Positions 1 through 7,433 are shown, counted from the stretch's first letter. The stretch: DNA of 8,636 nt from Lachnospiraceae bacterium UBA6452 (GCA_002441865.1 DJNY01000221.1:3951-12586), one strand, 5' to 3'. A program made the numbers and translations. Notes: generated by a model from the letters alone, not told the origin.

Positions 1-1175
1 TTAAGCTGGATGCATCTGCAAAGGATTATACAACGGTAACAAAGACATTCCGGATGATGCAGGGAACAGATACAGGCAGCATTTTCAATATAGCACTCGG
101 CGGAGGCAGCAATACAATACAGCACAGAGTATGTATTGATAATATCTCTCTTGTAAAAACAGAAGCTCCAAAGGAAGAGGAAGAACCGGAAGGAACAAAC
201 CTGTTAAAGAACGGTGATTTTTCGGATGGAGATAATGGCTGGTCAGGTGAGGTTATCAGTCCTGCAGAGGGTAAATGGGATTTCTCTCAGGAAAATGCAA
301 CAGTCAAGATCACAAACGCAGGAACCGCAGCGTGGAATGTAAACCTGAAACAGAAAAATGTAACTCTGAAAAAAGGTGCTGTATATGAAGTGAAGGCAAC
401 GATCACTTCTGATGTTGACAGAACGGCAGAGTTTGCATGTATGGACAGTGGCAGCGCAAACTGGTATGTACAAAGTGATAATCATATTACTTTAAAGGCT
501 GATGAGCCGACAGAGGTTACTTTTATGGTTGGTGTCGGTGAAGGGAAAACGGATAACGGCGCATATATCGGGTTTAACTTAGGTAAGATTGAAGATACAC
601 CGGATGCATCTGTTATTACGATTGATGATGTCAGCATGATTAAGATCAGCGGTGATGATTCCGGAGACACGGAAGAACCGGAAGAACCGGAAAACCCAAG
701 TGTTTCAGGCAATAATATCCTTAGAGATTCCGCATTTGAAAACGGAAACTGGAAGGGTGACTGGGGATTATATGCTACGGATGATGAGGAAGTGAAGATC
801 GAAAACGGCTCCGCAACCGCAGACCTCAAGAGTGTAGGAACAGATCCGTGGTCAGCACAGCTGAAACAGGAGAACATTGCATTTGAAGCAGGCGCAAAAT
901 ATATTTTAAAGATGACTGTAAATGCAGAAGTATCAAGAATCATTAATGTGCAGTTCAATACAAGCACAGATGGTTATATTGCAGGTACAGATATTGAACT
1001 GGCTGAAGGCGATAATGTAATTGAACAAGAGATTACAGTGGAAGCTGATAAAGAGACTGTCGGAAACGGCATTTTCAAGATCAATCTTGGAAAAATAAAT
1101 GATCAGGATACTCCTGCAGGAAAACTGGTGTTTCGGAATGTGACTTTAATAAAAGTAAATAATGAAGAAAATTAA
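1..1175 (+). CDS. Secreted multi-domain carbohydrate-binding protein (CBM4/9-like), C-terminal part
   Basis: The reading frame is open from the left edge (first full codon at 3), so the 390 visible residues are only the C-terminus; the Met at 54 is internal. Three related beta-sandwich modules can be seen. The first is only a tail, about residues 1-52, ending IDNISLVK. The second is about 65-215, starting NLLKNGDF. The third is about 237-387, starting NILRDSAF. The second and third align along their length: WNVNLKQ with WSAQLKQ, FNLGKIED with INLGKIND, and both close on a strand like DDVSMIKI. Asn/Gly-Asp-Phe openings and such closing strands are typical of CBM_4_9 (PF02018) modules of secreted glycoside hydrolases. 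Linkers rich in Glu, Pro and Asp (EEEEPEG; EEPEEPENP, encoded partly by a 9-bp tandem repeat at 672-689) join them. There is no LPXTG or C-terminal membrane anchor. Family and surface/extracellular role are fairly sure. The catalytic partner and the sugar bound cannot be known from this window. Confidence 0.75.
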   Translation, partial: KLDASAKDYTTVTKTFRMMQGTDTGSIFNIALGGGSNTIQHRVCIDNISLVKTEAPKEEEEPEGTNLLKNGDFSDGDNGWSGEVISPAEGKWDFSQENATVKITNAGTAAWNVNLKQKNVTLKKGAVYEVKATITSDVDRTAEFACMDSGSANWYVQSDNHITLKADEPTEVTFMVGVGEGKTDNGAYIGFNLGKIEDTPDASVITIDDVSMIKISGDDSGDTEEPEEPENPSVSGNNILRDSAFENGNWKGDWGLYATDDEEVKIENGSATADLKSVGTDPWSAQLKQENIAFEAGAKYILKMTVNAEVSRIINVQFNTSTDGYIAGTDIELAEGDNVIEQEITVEADKETVGNGIFKINLGKINDQDTPAGKLVFRNVTLIKVNNEEN

Positions 1176-1210
1176 ATAAGGCTACTTCCATTTCACTTAT
1201 ACATTACATA

Positions 1211-1244
1211 AGAAACCCCTCCGGCGTTTGCCGGAGGGATTTCT
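1211..1244. terminator. Bidirectional terminator between convergent genes
   Basis: A perfect 9-bp GC-rich stem, CCCTCCGGC (1217-1225) and GCCGGAGGG (1230-1238), encloses the loop GTTT. It extends outward through a C/A mismatch into AGAAA/TTTCT, which gives a T-rich 3' side on both strands. It lies 35 nt after the stop of the CBM protein and 17 nt after the stop of pyrG, which converge here, so it most likely ends both transcripts. The T-tracts are short and interrupted, so efficiency may be modest. Confidence 0.8.
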
Positions 1245-1261
1245 GTGCATCAGAGGATATT

Positions 1262-2875
1262 TTATTCTTCTCCCTGTTTTTTATGCAATGCAGCTTCCAC
1301 AAATCCTTTAAAAAGCGGATGTGGTCTGTTTGGTCTTGATTTAAATTCCGGATGCGCCTGTGTGGCGATAAAGAACGGATGGGATGGCAGCTCGCACATC
1401 TCCACGATACGTCCGTCCGGTGAAAGACCGGAAAGCTTCAGACCTTTTTCTGTCAGGGCTGCACGGTAGTCATTGTTCACTTCATAGCGGTGTCTGTGTC
1501 TTTCGTGGATCGTTTCCTTGCCGTATAAGCGGTAAGCCAGAGAATCCGGATTGAGGACACATGGATAAGACCCCAGTCTTAATGTACCGCCGATATCCTC
1601 AACACCGTTCTGGTCGGGCATCAGGGCAATGACGGGATGTGTGGTGCCGGGATCCATTTCAATGCTGTGTGCATCGTGGTATCCGACTACGTTTCTTGCA
1701 AATTCCACGATCGTCAGCTGCATACCGAGGCAGAGACCGAGGAATGGGATCTTGTTTTCACGGGCAAACTCGATTGAAGTGATCATGCCTTCGATACCGC
1801 GGTCGCCAAAACCGCCCGGAACGATCACACCATCCACATCACCGAGTGTTTCCTTTACGTTAGCAGGTGTTACCAGTTCGGAATCCACCCACTTGATATC
1901 GACGGTTGTGTTAATGAAAATACCGCCATGCTTTAATGCTTCCACAACACTGAGATAAGCATCATGCAGCTGGATGTATTTGCCGACAAGTGCAATTTTT
2001 ACTTCATGCTTCGGACTGCGGAGCTGCGCTACCATATGTTCCCAGTCGGAAAGATCCGGCTCCGGGCAGTCGAGTTTTAAGCAGTCACATGCAACCTGTG
2101 CGAGATGTTCTTTTTCCATGGCAAGAGGTGCTTCATACAGATATTCCACATCCAGATTCTGCAGTACATGGCTGTTCGGTACATTACAGAATAAAGCAAT
2201 CTTATCCTTGATCTGCTGGTCGAGCGGATGCTCGCTTCTGCAGACGATGATATCAGGCTGGATGCCCATACCCTGCAGCTCTTTCACACTTGCCTGTGTC
2301 GGCTTTGTTTTCATTTCCTGGGAAGCGGAAAGCCATGGGATCAGTGTGACATGGATCAGAATGGCATTTTCATGTCCGACCTCGTGCTGGAACTGACGGA
2401 TGGACTCTAAGAATGGCTGGCTTTCGATATCGCCGACCGTACCACCGACTTCAATAATGGCAATACGTGTTTCTTCATCTGTGAAGTTACGGTAAAAACG
2501 GCTTTTGATCTCATTTGTAATATGCGGAATTACCTGAACGGTACCACCGCCGTAATCGCCGCGGCGTTCCTTCTGCAACACACTCCAGTAAACCTTACCG
2601 GTCGTGACGTTGGAGTTTTTATCCAGACTTTCATCGATAAAACGCTCATAGTGACCAAGGTCAAGGTCTGTTTCCACACCATCATCTGTTACGAAAACTT
2701 CGCCGTGCTGGATCGGGTTCATGGTGCCCGGATCGATATTGATATAAGGGTCAAATTTCTGCATCGTTACCTTGTAGCCGCGTGCCTTCAGAAGACGGCC
2801 GAGAGATGCGGCGGTAATCCCTTTTCCAAGACCGGAAACAACACCACCTGTTACAAATACGTATTTTACTGCCAT
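1262..2875 (-). CDS. pyrG: CTP synthase (glutamine-hydrolysing)
   Basis: This 537-residue cytoplasmic enzyme makes CTP from UTP, ATP and glutamine, the last step of de novo pyrimidine nucleotide synthesis. The N-terminal amidoligase domain begins [16 protein letters not shown], with the P-loop-like ATP site at about residues 10-20, and continues with [13 protein letters not shown] (42-54) and [13 protein letters not shown] (58-70). The C-terminal class I glutamine amidotransferase domain (about 290-530) has the nucleophile Cys382 in GLCLGMQ and the His508/Glu510 pair in QAHPEF, so the catalytic triad is complete. Length is normal for the family (about 535-545). The start at 2875 (MAVKY) is chosen because AGGAGG lies 8 nt upstream and homologues start there; a longer in-frame extension to 2965 would run through the leader hairpin and is not credible. 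It is convergent with the CBM gene and downstream of DUF1846. The leader hairpin suggests CTP-dependent attenuation. Identification is essentially certain. Confidence 0.98.
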   Translation of the reverse strand: MAVKYVFVTGGVVSGLGKGITAASLGRLLKARGYKVTMQKFDPYINIDPGTMNPIQHGEVFVTDDGVETDLDLGHYERFIDESLDKNSNVTTGKVYWSVLQKERRGDYGGGTVQVIPHITNEIKSRFYRNFTDEETRIAIIEVGGTVGDIESQPFLESIRQFQHEVGHENAILIHVTLIPWLSASQEMKTKPTQASVKELQGMGIQPDIIVCRSEHPLDQQIKDKIALFCNVPNSHVLQNLDVEYLYEAPLAMEKEHLAQVACDCLKLDCPEPDLSDWEHMVAQLRSPKHEVKIALVGKYIQLHDAYLSVVEALKHGGIFINTTVDIKWVDSELVTPANVKETLGDVDGVIVPGGFGDRGIEGMITSIEFARENKIPFLGLCLGMQLTIVEFARNVVGYHDAHSIEMDPGTTHPVIALMPDQNGVEDIGGTLRLGSYPCVLNPDSLAYRLYGKETIHERHRHRYEVNNDYRAALTEKGLKLSGLSPDGRIVEMCELPSHPFFIATQAHPEFKSRPNRPHPLFKGFVEAALHKKQGEE

Positions 2876-2883
2876 TTTGCTTT

Positions 2884-2889
2884 CCTCCT
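2884..2889 (-). promoter_or_regulatory. pyrG ribosome binding site
   Basis: On the minus strand AGGAGG is followed by AAAGCAAA (8 nt) and then the ATG at 2875. This fixes the pyrG start and excludes the in-frame upstream Met at 2965. Confidence 0.9.
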
Positions 2890-2933
2890 GTAATAAAGTC
2901 TGGAACTTTTGTTCCTTGATATAAACATGAAAT

Positions 2934-2973
2934 AAAAAGAGCGAAACTACCCCCAAAGGGAGCACCTTCGCTC
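2934..2973 (-). terminator. pyrG leader attenuator-type terminator hairpin
   Basis: Reading the minus strand, GAGCGAA (2973-2967) pairs with TTCGCTC (2945-2939). The inner arm GCTCCC pairs with GGGGG using some G-T wobbles and a mismatch, across a TTT loop. A run of five T (2938-2934) follows, then A and TTT. The hairpin ends 63 nt before the pyrG ATG. The 5' arm contains GCTCCCTTT. From memory, this closely matches the C/U-rich segment of the Bacillus subtilis pyrG terminator that pairs with 5' poly-G tails made by reiterative transcription when CTP is low. I do not see a clear promoter with a GGG start just upstream, so the mechanism is inferred. It could instead, or also, terminate the upstream DUF1846 transcript. 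A smaller hairpin, GGAAC-N4-GTTCC (2902-2915), lies between it and the start codon. Confidence 0.75.
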
Positions 2974-3055
2974 AAAATGTTACGATATATAATTAGACTC
3001 GCAAATCCGCACTCCGGCGCCGCTTGCTTTTCTCCTGCTCCATCATATCATATAT

Positions 3056-4540
3056 TTACCGATGATACAACTTCTGTGATTCATAATCTGGCTCGCAAGT
3101 CACGTTGATGCCAAGTTTTCTGAGGACATTCATATCTACCTGCGAAAGAATCACGCTGGAATGGAATTCTGTACCGGCAAGATTCTGCAGCTGGTCGATC
3201 GCTTTCTTTGCTGCTTCATCTGTTGCTGCACAGATGGAAAGAGCAATCAGCACTTCGTCTGTATGCAGACGTGGGTTTTTGCTGTGCAGATGTCCTGTTT
3301 TCAGACTCTGGATCGGTTCGATGATCGTAGGGGAGATGAGCTGTACATAATCTGCAATACCGGCAAGAGCTTTCAAAGCATTTAAAAGCATGGCACTTGT
3401 TGCGCCCAGAAGCTCGCTTGTTTTTCCGGTAATGATACGGCCGTCCGCAAGCTGGATCGCTGCTGCCGGATCTCCGGTCGTTTCCGCCTTGATCTTTGCT
3501 GCGCTGACAACAGGTCTGTCCTCTACGGAGGTATCAGCCTGTTTCATCAGAAGCTCCAGCTTCAGTTTCTGTTCGTTATCTGCCGTTCCCTGACGGATCT
3601 GGCAGAGTGTGTTGTAATATCTGCGGATGATCTCCTGCTTGGATGCCTCTCTTGTTATTTCATCATCGATAATGCCGTAGCCTGCCATATTGACCCCCAT
3701 ATCTGTCGGGGATTTGTAAGGGCAGCTTCCCATGATCTTTTCAAACATGGCTTCCAGAACCGGGAAGATCTCTACATCGCGGTTGTAGTTGATCGTTGTC
3801 TCGCCATAAGCCTCCAGATGGAACGGATCGATCATATTGACATCATTCAGATCTGCAGTGGCTGCTTCGTATGCAAGGTTGACGGGATGCTTCAGAGGCA
3901 GGTTCCAGATCGGGAATGTTTCGTATTTGGCATAGCCCGCTTTAATGCCTCTTTTATATTCGTGATACAGCTGGGAAAGACAGGTTGCCATTTTTCCGCT
4001 GCCGGGTCCCGGTGCTGTGATGACAACAAGGGAGCGGCTTGTCTCGATATATTCATTCTTTCCGTAGCCCTCATCACTGACGATGAAAGGAATATCGGAC
4101 GGATATCCGGCGATCGGATAATGCCGGAACACCTTTAAACCAAGTGATTCGAGCTTTTTCTGATAAGCAGCTGCGCTGGGCTGGCCGTTAAAACGTGTCA
4201 GGCAGACACTGCCGACATAAAGGCCGTATCCGCGGAATGCGTCGATCAGTCTTAATACGTCCAGGTCATAGGTGATGCCAAGGTCGCCTCTGACCTTGTT
4301 TTTTTCAATATCCTCTGCATTGATGACGATGACGATCTCAGCCTGATCTTTAAGCTGCACGAGCATATTGATCTTGCTGTCCGGTTTAAATCCCGGCAGG
4401 ACTCTGGAGGCATGATAATCATCAAAAAGTTTACCGCCGAATTCGAGGTAAAGCTTACCGCCAAACGTTGCAATACGTTCTTTGATCTTTTCGGATTGCA
4501 GACGAAGATACTTTTCATTATCAAATCCGATTTTTGCCAT
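3056..4540 (-). CDS. DUF1846/UPF0371 family protein of unknown function
   Basis: The 494-residue product is recognised as the DUF1846 (UPF0371, PF08903) family from its opening IGFDNEKYLRLQSEKI, from GGKLYLEFGGKLFDDYHASRVLPGF-type residues at about 27-51, and from a central VVITAPGPGSGK segment (172-183) that resembles a nucleotide-binding P-loop. Other blocks typical of the family as I recall it are PIWNLPLKHPVN (210-221) and a C-terminal part with SPTIIEPIQSLK (403-414). Its biochemical role is not established. The glycine-rich loop suggests ATP or another nucleotide as ligand, but it is not a textbook Walker A (GPGSGKM). No signal peptide or membrane segment is visible, so it is probably cytoplasmic. 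Length matches the family (about 490-505). The ATG at 4540 follows a weak purine site (AGAAGGG) 12 nt upstream. It is divergent from ftsH and upstream of pyrG in the same direction (180-nt gap). No clean promoter was found. The family assignment is solid; the function is open. Confidence 0.9.
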   Translation of the reverse strand: MAKIGFDNEKYLRLQSEKIKERIATFGGKLYLEFGGKLFDDYHASRVLPGFKPDSKINMLVQLKDQAEIVIVINAEDIEKNKVRGDLGITYDLDVLRLIDAFRGYGLYVGSVCLTRFNGQPSAAAYQKKLESLGLKVFRHYPIAGYPSDIPFIVSDEGYGKNEYIETSRSLVVITAPGPGSGKMATCLSQLYHEYKRGIKAGYAKYETFPIWNLPLKHPVNLAYEAATADLNDVNMIDPFHLEAYGETTINYNRDVEIFPVLEAMFEKIMGSCPYKSPTDMGVNMAGYGIIDDEITREASKQEIIRRYYNTLCQIRQGTADNEQKLKLELLMKQADTSVEDRPVVSAAKIKAETTGDPAAAIQLADGRIITGKTSELLGATSAMLLNALKALAGIADYVQLISPTIIEPIQSLKTGHLHSKNPRLHTDEVLIALSICAATDEAAKKAIDQLQNLAGTEFHSSVILSQVDMNVLRKLGINVTCEPDYESQKLYHR

Positions 4541-4727
4541 AAAAATCTGTTTCCCTTCTTATTCTGATATACCGTTTCTATATACATGCGTTGTGCGTTT
4601 TATGATACGAACAATACTTTTCTATGATACAAAAAAAGCTTTTCAAAATCAATATGAAAATAGGGTAAAAAAAGAGGGATTTTATAAATCTTTCATAACC
4701 GGTCACAAGTATTTCACAGAAATCGTA

Positions 4728-4756
4728 TTGATTTTGGCATTTTTAATCTATATAAT
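4728..4756 (+). promoter_or_regulatory. Sigma-A-type promoter of ftsH
   Basis: A -35 box TTGATT (4728-4733), a 17-nt spacer and a perfect -10 box TATAAT (4751-4756) predict a start near 4763, giving a leader of about 30 nt. The AGGAG at 4784-4788 sits 6 nt before the ATG. No CIRCE (HrcA) or CtsR heat-shock operator was seen nearby. The rest of the 4541-4794 divergent region holds a direct repeat TATGATAC (4601-4608 and 4623-4630) that may belong to control of the opposite gene. Confidence 0.8.
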
Positions 4757-4794
4757 GGTAGAAGGCTTACGATAAGCCGGACGAGGAGAACATT

Positions 4795-6933
4795 ATGGAT
4801 AATCAGAATTACCAGGGACCGCAGAATGAAGGCGGAAATGGAAATAATAACGGAAATGGCGGCAATAACCAGAAAGGACCGCAGAAGAGACAGAGTTTTA
4901 TGCTTCTTCTGGTGGCAGCACTGATCACGCTGCTCTCCATGAGCTTTTTGATGAATTCCGTATCAAACAGCTCCAGCAAAGAGATCACATACGATGAATT
5001 CCTGCAGATGGTAGAGGATGGCAAGGTGGATAGTGTCCTCATTAAAAGCGATAAGCTCGAGATTACGCCAAAGCAGGACAAGACGCAGGAAAAGACGGAA
5101 AACGACAGAAATCCGTTTGCGCTTTACGGCGGATACAACAGCCAGCCTGAGATCAAATATTATACGGGTATCGTGGATGATGATTCCCTGCCGGCATTTT
5201 TAAATAAGTATGATGTAACGTACAGTAAGGAAATTCCGGATAATTCAAGCTGGATCTTATCGATCCTGCTGACTTATGTATTGCCAATCGTGATCGTATG
5301 GGTCCTGCTCAGCTTCCTGTTCCGCAAGATGTCGGGCGGTGGTATGATGGGCGGCGTCGGCAAGTCAAATGCCAAGGTATACGTCCAGAAGGAAACAGGC
5401 GTCACATTCAAGGATGTGGCAGGCGAAGACGAGGCAAAGGAATCCCTCCAGGAAGTGGTTGATTTTCTGCATAATCCGGGCAAATATACGAAGATCGGTG
5501 CGAAACTCCCAAAGGGTGCGCTTCTGGTAGGCCCTCCCGGAACGGGTAAAACGCTTCTTGCAAAAGCTGTAGCAGGGGAAGCACACGTACCATTTTTCTC
5601 ACTGGCAGGCTCCGATTTCATTGAGCTGTATGTCGGTGTCGGCGCTTCCCGTGTCAGAGATTTATTTAGGGAAGCAACGAAAAATGCGCCATGTATTATT
5701 TTTATCGATGAAATAGATGCGATCGGCCGGAGCCGTGACAGCAAATACGGCGGCGGTAATGAGGAACGTGAACAGACATTGAACCAGCTGCTTTCCGAAA
5801 TGGATGGTTTTGACAGCTCCAAGGGTATTCTGATCCTGGGTGCGACAAACAGACCGGAAATTCTGGATAAGGCACTGCTCAGACCGGGCCGGTTTGACAG
5901 ACGTATTATTGTGGATAAACCGGATCTGAAAGGCCGTGTTGACATTTTGAAGGTACATTCCAAAGACGTCAGCATGGATGAATCCGTAAATCTGCAGGAG
6001 ATCGCACTTGCAACTTCGGGAGCGGTCGGTTCCGATCTCGCCAATATGATCAACGAAGCAGCGATCAATGCAGTCAAGAACGGCCGTAAGGCTGTCTGCC
6101 AGAAGGATCTGTTTGATGCAGTCGAGGTGGTGCTGGTCGGAAAAGAAAAGAAAGACCGTATCATGAGCAGGGAAGAGAGACGGATCGTTTCTTACCACGA
6201 GGTAGGACACGCCCTGATCGCAGCACTGCAGAAAAACGCAGAGCCTGTACAGAAGATCACGATCGTTCCGCGCACCATGGGTGCGCTTGGCTACGTCATG
6301 CAGGTTCCGGAAGAAGAAAAATATCTGAATTCCAAAGCAGAGCTGCATGATATGATCGTCGGGCTTCTTGGCGGCCGTGCGGCAGAAGAAATTGTATTCG
6401 ACACCGTTACAACAGGTGCTTCCAATGATATTGAACGGGCAACCAATATTGCAAGAGCCATGGTGACCCAGTATGGTATGAGCAAGCGTTTTGGACTGAT
6501 GGGGCTGGCAACAACGGAAAGCCAGTATCTGGACAGGACTACTGCCATGAACTGCTCCGATGTAACAGCAGCGGCAGTTGATGATGAAGTGATGAAGATC
6601 CTGAAAAACTGTTATAAGGAAGCAAAGAAGATGCTGACGGAGAACAGAGCGGTCATGGATAAGATCGCAGCACATCTGATCGAGCAGGAGACGATCACCG
6701 GTAAGGAATTTATGAAGATCTACCGGAAAGAAAAGGGACTTCCGGAGCCGGAGGAAAAGAAAGACGACACGGAAAATCCTGTCACAGTGATCAAAGCACC
6801 GGATACAGAGCCCGTAACCGAGGCTGGAAATGATGCAGAGAAGGCTGCACAGCCTGCACCTGAGGCAGGAGATGCAGTGAAAGAGCCGGAACAGAAACAG
6901 GAGCAGACAGAGGACACAAATTCCGAGTCGTAA
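4795..6933 (+). CDS. ftsH: ATP-dependent zinc metalloprotease FtsH
   Basis: This is a 712-residue membrane-anchored AAA+ protease that extracts and degrades misfolded membrane proteins and some short-lived cytoplasmic ones, working as a hexamer. Order of parts: a Asn/Gly-rich N-terminal tail (about 2-30); membrane segment 1 (about 34-53); an extracytoplasmic domain (about 58-150); membrane segment 2 (about 153-176); and the AAA domain with Walker A GPPGTGKT (246-253), pore loop LYVG (278-281), Walker B IIFIDEID (301-308) and second region of homology with RPGRFDRR (363-370). The M41 protease domain has HEVGH (468-472) as zinc site and catalytic Glu469; Asp545 in SNDIERA is the likely third ligand. 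The tail from about 650 is acidic and rich in Glu, Pro, Lys and Gln. All catalytic residues are present. The usual HEAGH reads HEVGH and the pore aromatic is Tyr rather than Phe, both conservative. It is transcribed alone between its promoter and a terminator, and diverges from DUF1846. Confidence 0.98.
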   Translation: MDNQNYQGPQNEGGNGNNNGNGGNNQKGPQKRQSFMLLLVAALITLLSMSFLMNSVSNSSSKEITYDEFLQMVEDGKVDSVLIKSDKLEITPKQDKTQEKTENDRNPFALYGGYNSQPEIKYYTGIVDDDSLPAFLNKYDVTYSKEIPDNSSWILSILLTYVLPIVIVWVLLSFLFRKMSGGGMMGGVGKSNAKVYVQKETGVTFKDVAGEDEAKESLQEVVDFLHNPGKYTKIGAKLPKGALLVGPPGTGKTLLAKAVAGEAHVPFFSLAGSDFIELYVGVGASRVRDLFREATKNAPCIIFIDEIDAIGRSRDSKYGGGNEEREQTLNQLLSEMDGFDSSKGILILGATNRPEILDKALLRPGRFDRRIIVDKPDLKGRVDILKVHSKDVSMDESVNLQEIALATSGAVGSDLANMINEAAINAVKNGRKAVCQKDLFDAVEVVLVGKEKKDRIMSREERRIVSYHEVGHALIAALQKNAEPVQKITIVPRTMGALGYVMQVPEEEKYLNSKAELHDMIVGLLGGRAAEEIVFDTVTTGASNDIERATNIARAMVTQYGMSKRFGLMGLATTESQYLDRTTAMNCSDVTAAAVDDEVMKILKNCYKEAKKMLTENRAVMDKIAAHLIEQETITGKEFMKIYRKEKGLPEPEEKKDDTENPVTVIKAPDTEPVTEAGNDAEKAAQPAPEAGDAVKEPEQKQEQTEDTNSES

Positions 6934-6943
6934 AATTGTAAGC

Positions 6944-6973
6944 AAAAAAGGAGGCAGAAATGCCTTCTTTTTT
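6944..6973 (+). terminator. Intrinsic terminator of ftsH
   Basis: A 13-bp stem begins AAAAAAGGAGGCA (6944-6956) and closes on TGCCTTCTTTTTT (6961-6973) with one G-T pair across the loop GAAA. The T-run TTTTTT forms the 3' side. It lies 10 nt after the ftsH stop. The stem is A/T-rich at its base, so it could also work in the reverse direction, but no gene enters from the right on the minus strand. Confidence 0.9.
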
Positions 6974-7019
6974 GTTATGTCATGTATATAGTTTTGGGGG
7001 AACGGGTTATAGGATATAT

Positions 7020-7080
7020 CTATAATTGATTATAGGTAATAGTAATTAGACAAGAGAATTATGAATCTGTATAATCAATT
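7020..7080. promoter_or_regulatory. Operator-like inverted repeats over the trx promoter
   Basis: Two copies of AATTGATTATA face each other: 7024-7034 on the plus strand, and its exact complement TATAATCAATT at 7070-7080. Each copy sits in a short dyad of its own, CTATAATTGATTATAG (7020-7035, perfect 7-2-7) and, read on the minus strand, GTATGAATTGATTATAC (7083-7067, imperfect). The right copy covers the -10 box and the left lies about 35 nt before it, a layout typical of a repressor or dual-site regulator. The left dyad resembles the PerR/Fur-type 7-1-7 palindrome, but the centre is 2 nt instead of 1, so the regulator is not identified. TTATAGG also repeats at 7007-7013 and 7030-7036. Confidence 0.5.
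7047..7075 (+). promoter_or_regulatory. Promoter of the trx - cystine receptor - CMD operon
   Basis: TAGACA (7047-7052, 5 of 6 matches to the -35 consensus), a 17-nt spacer and a perfect TATAAT (7070-7075) predict transcription from about 7082, leaving a 40-nt leader. A full AAGGAGG ribosome site (7108-7114) stands 7 nt before the ATG at 7122. The three downstream genes have no further promoter or terminator between them. Confidence 0.8.
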
Positions 7081-7121
7081 CATACTAATCCTATGTGAAA
7101 TGTAAATAAGGAGGCGGGACA

Positions 7122-7433
7122 ATGGTACAGACAATTGATATTCACAAGGTGCAGGACGTTGGAAAAGAAAAGGCGGCGGTCGTCATGTTCTCGGCAAGCT
7201 GGTGTGCAGGCTGTAAGGCGGTAAAACCTGTTTATGAAGAGGCGTCAGACAAGTGCAGCAATGTTCTGGATTTTTATTATACAGAAGTAGACGATGATAT
7301 CGAAGAAGCGGAAAAATACGGTGTCAGAAATCTGCCGGCGGTTGTTCTGTTTGAAAACGGAGAGAAAGTCAAAGCAGCAGCAGGACAGGTTGACAAGGCA
7401 AAGATCACAGATGTGATACAGTCCTATTTATAA
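7122..7433 (+). CDS. Thioredoxin-family dithiol oxidoreductase (WCAGC)
   Basis: A compact 103-residue thioredoxin fold with no signal peptide, so a cytoplasmic dithiol reductase. The redox site SWCAGCK has Cys28 and Cys31; the cis-proline loop is NLPAVVLF with Pro72, and FENGEKV follows, as in thioredoxins. The inter-cysteine pair is Ala-Gly instead of the classical Gly-Pro of WCGPC, which in the family changes redox potential and partner choice, so this may not be the general housekeeping thioredoxin. An additional cysteine is at 45. It is the first gene of an operon, 21 nt before the start of an ABC amino-acid receptor and two genes ahead of an AhpD-like CxxC protein. That context suggests it reduces imported disulfides such as cystine, or acts as electron donor to the CxxC protein. 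Fold assignment is sure; the specific partner is inference. Confidence 0.93.
   Translation: MVQTIDIHKVQDVGKEKAAVVMFSASWCAGCKAVKPVYEEASDKCSNVLDFYYTEVDDDIEEAEKYGVRNLPAVVLFENGEKVKAAAGQVDKAKITDVIQSYL

Noticed and set aside
482..967. A 161-codon open frame on the minus strand inside the CBM protein
   Set aside because: Antisense shadow of the repeated modules, with Ser/Pro-rich composition typical of a reverse-strand artefact.
2876..2965. N-terminal extension of CTP synthase from the in-frame ATG at 2965
   Set aside because: The extension would translate the leader hairpin; the ATG at 2875 has an ideal ribosome site and matches the family N-terminus.
5274..6164. A 296-codon open frame on the minus strand inside ftsH
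   Set aside because: Ser/Pro/Arg-rich shadow of the AAA domain with no plausible ribosome site or domain.
5662..6945. A 427-codon open frame on the minus strand inside ftsH
   Set aside because: It is antisense to a complete, strongly conserved gene, is Cys/Phe/Leu-rich as expected for a shadow frame, and has no homology I recognise.
6948..7025. A 21-codon frame starting at ATG 6960 behind a full AAGGAGG site
   Set aside because: The ribosome-site-like sequence and start codon lie inside the ftsH terminator stem and loop, so the match is explained by the hairpin; there is no promoter of its own and the peptide shows no recognisable features.
7020..7035. A genuine PerR box
   Set aside because: The dyad resembles the PerR palindrome but its centre is 2 nt rather than 1, so I report it only as operator-like.
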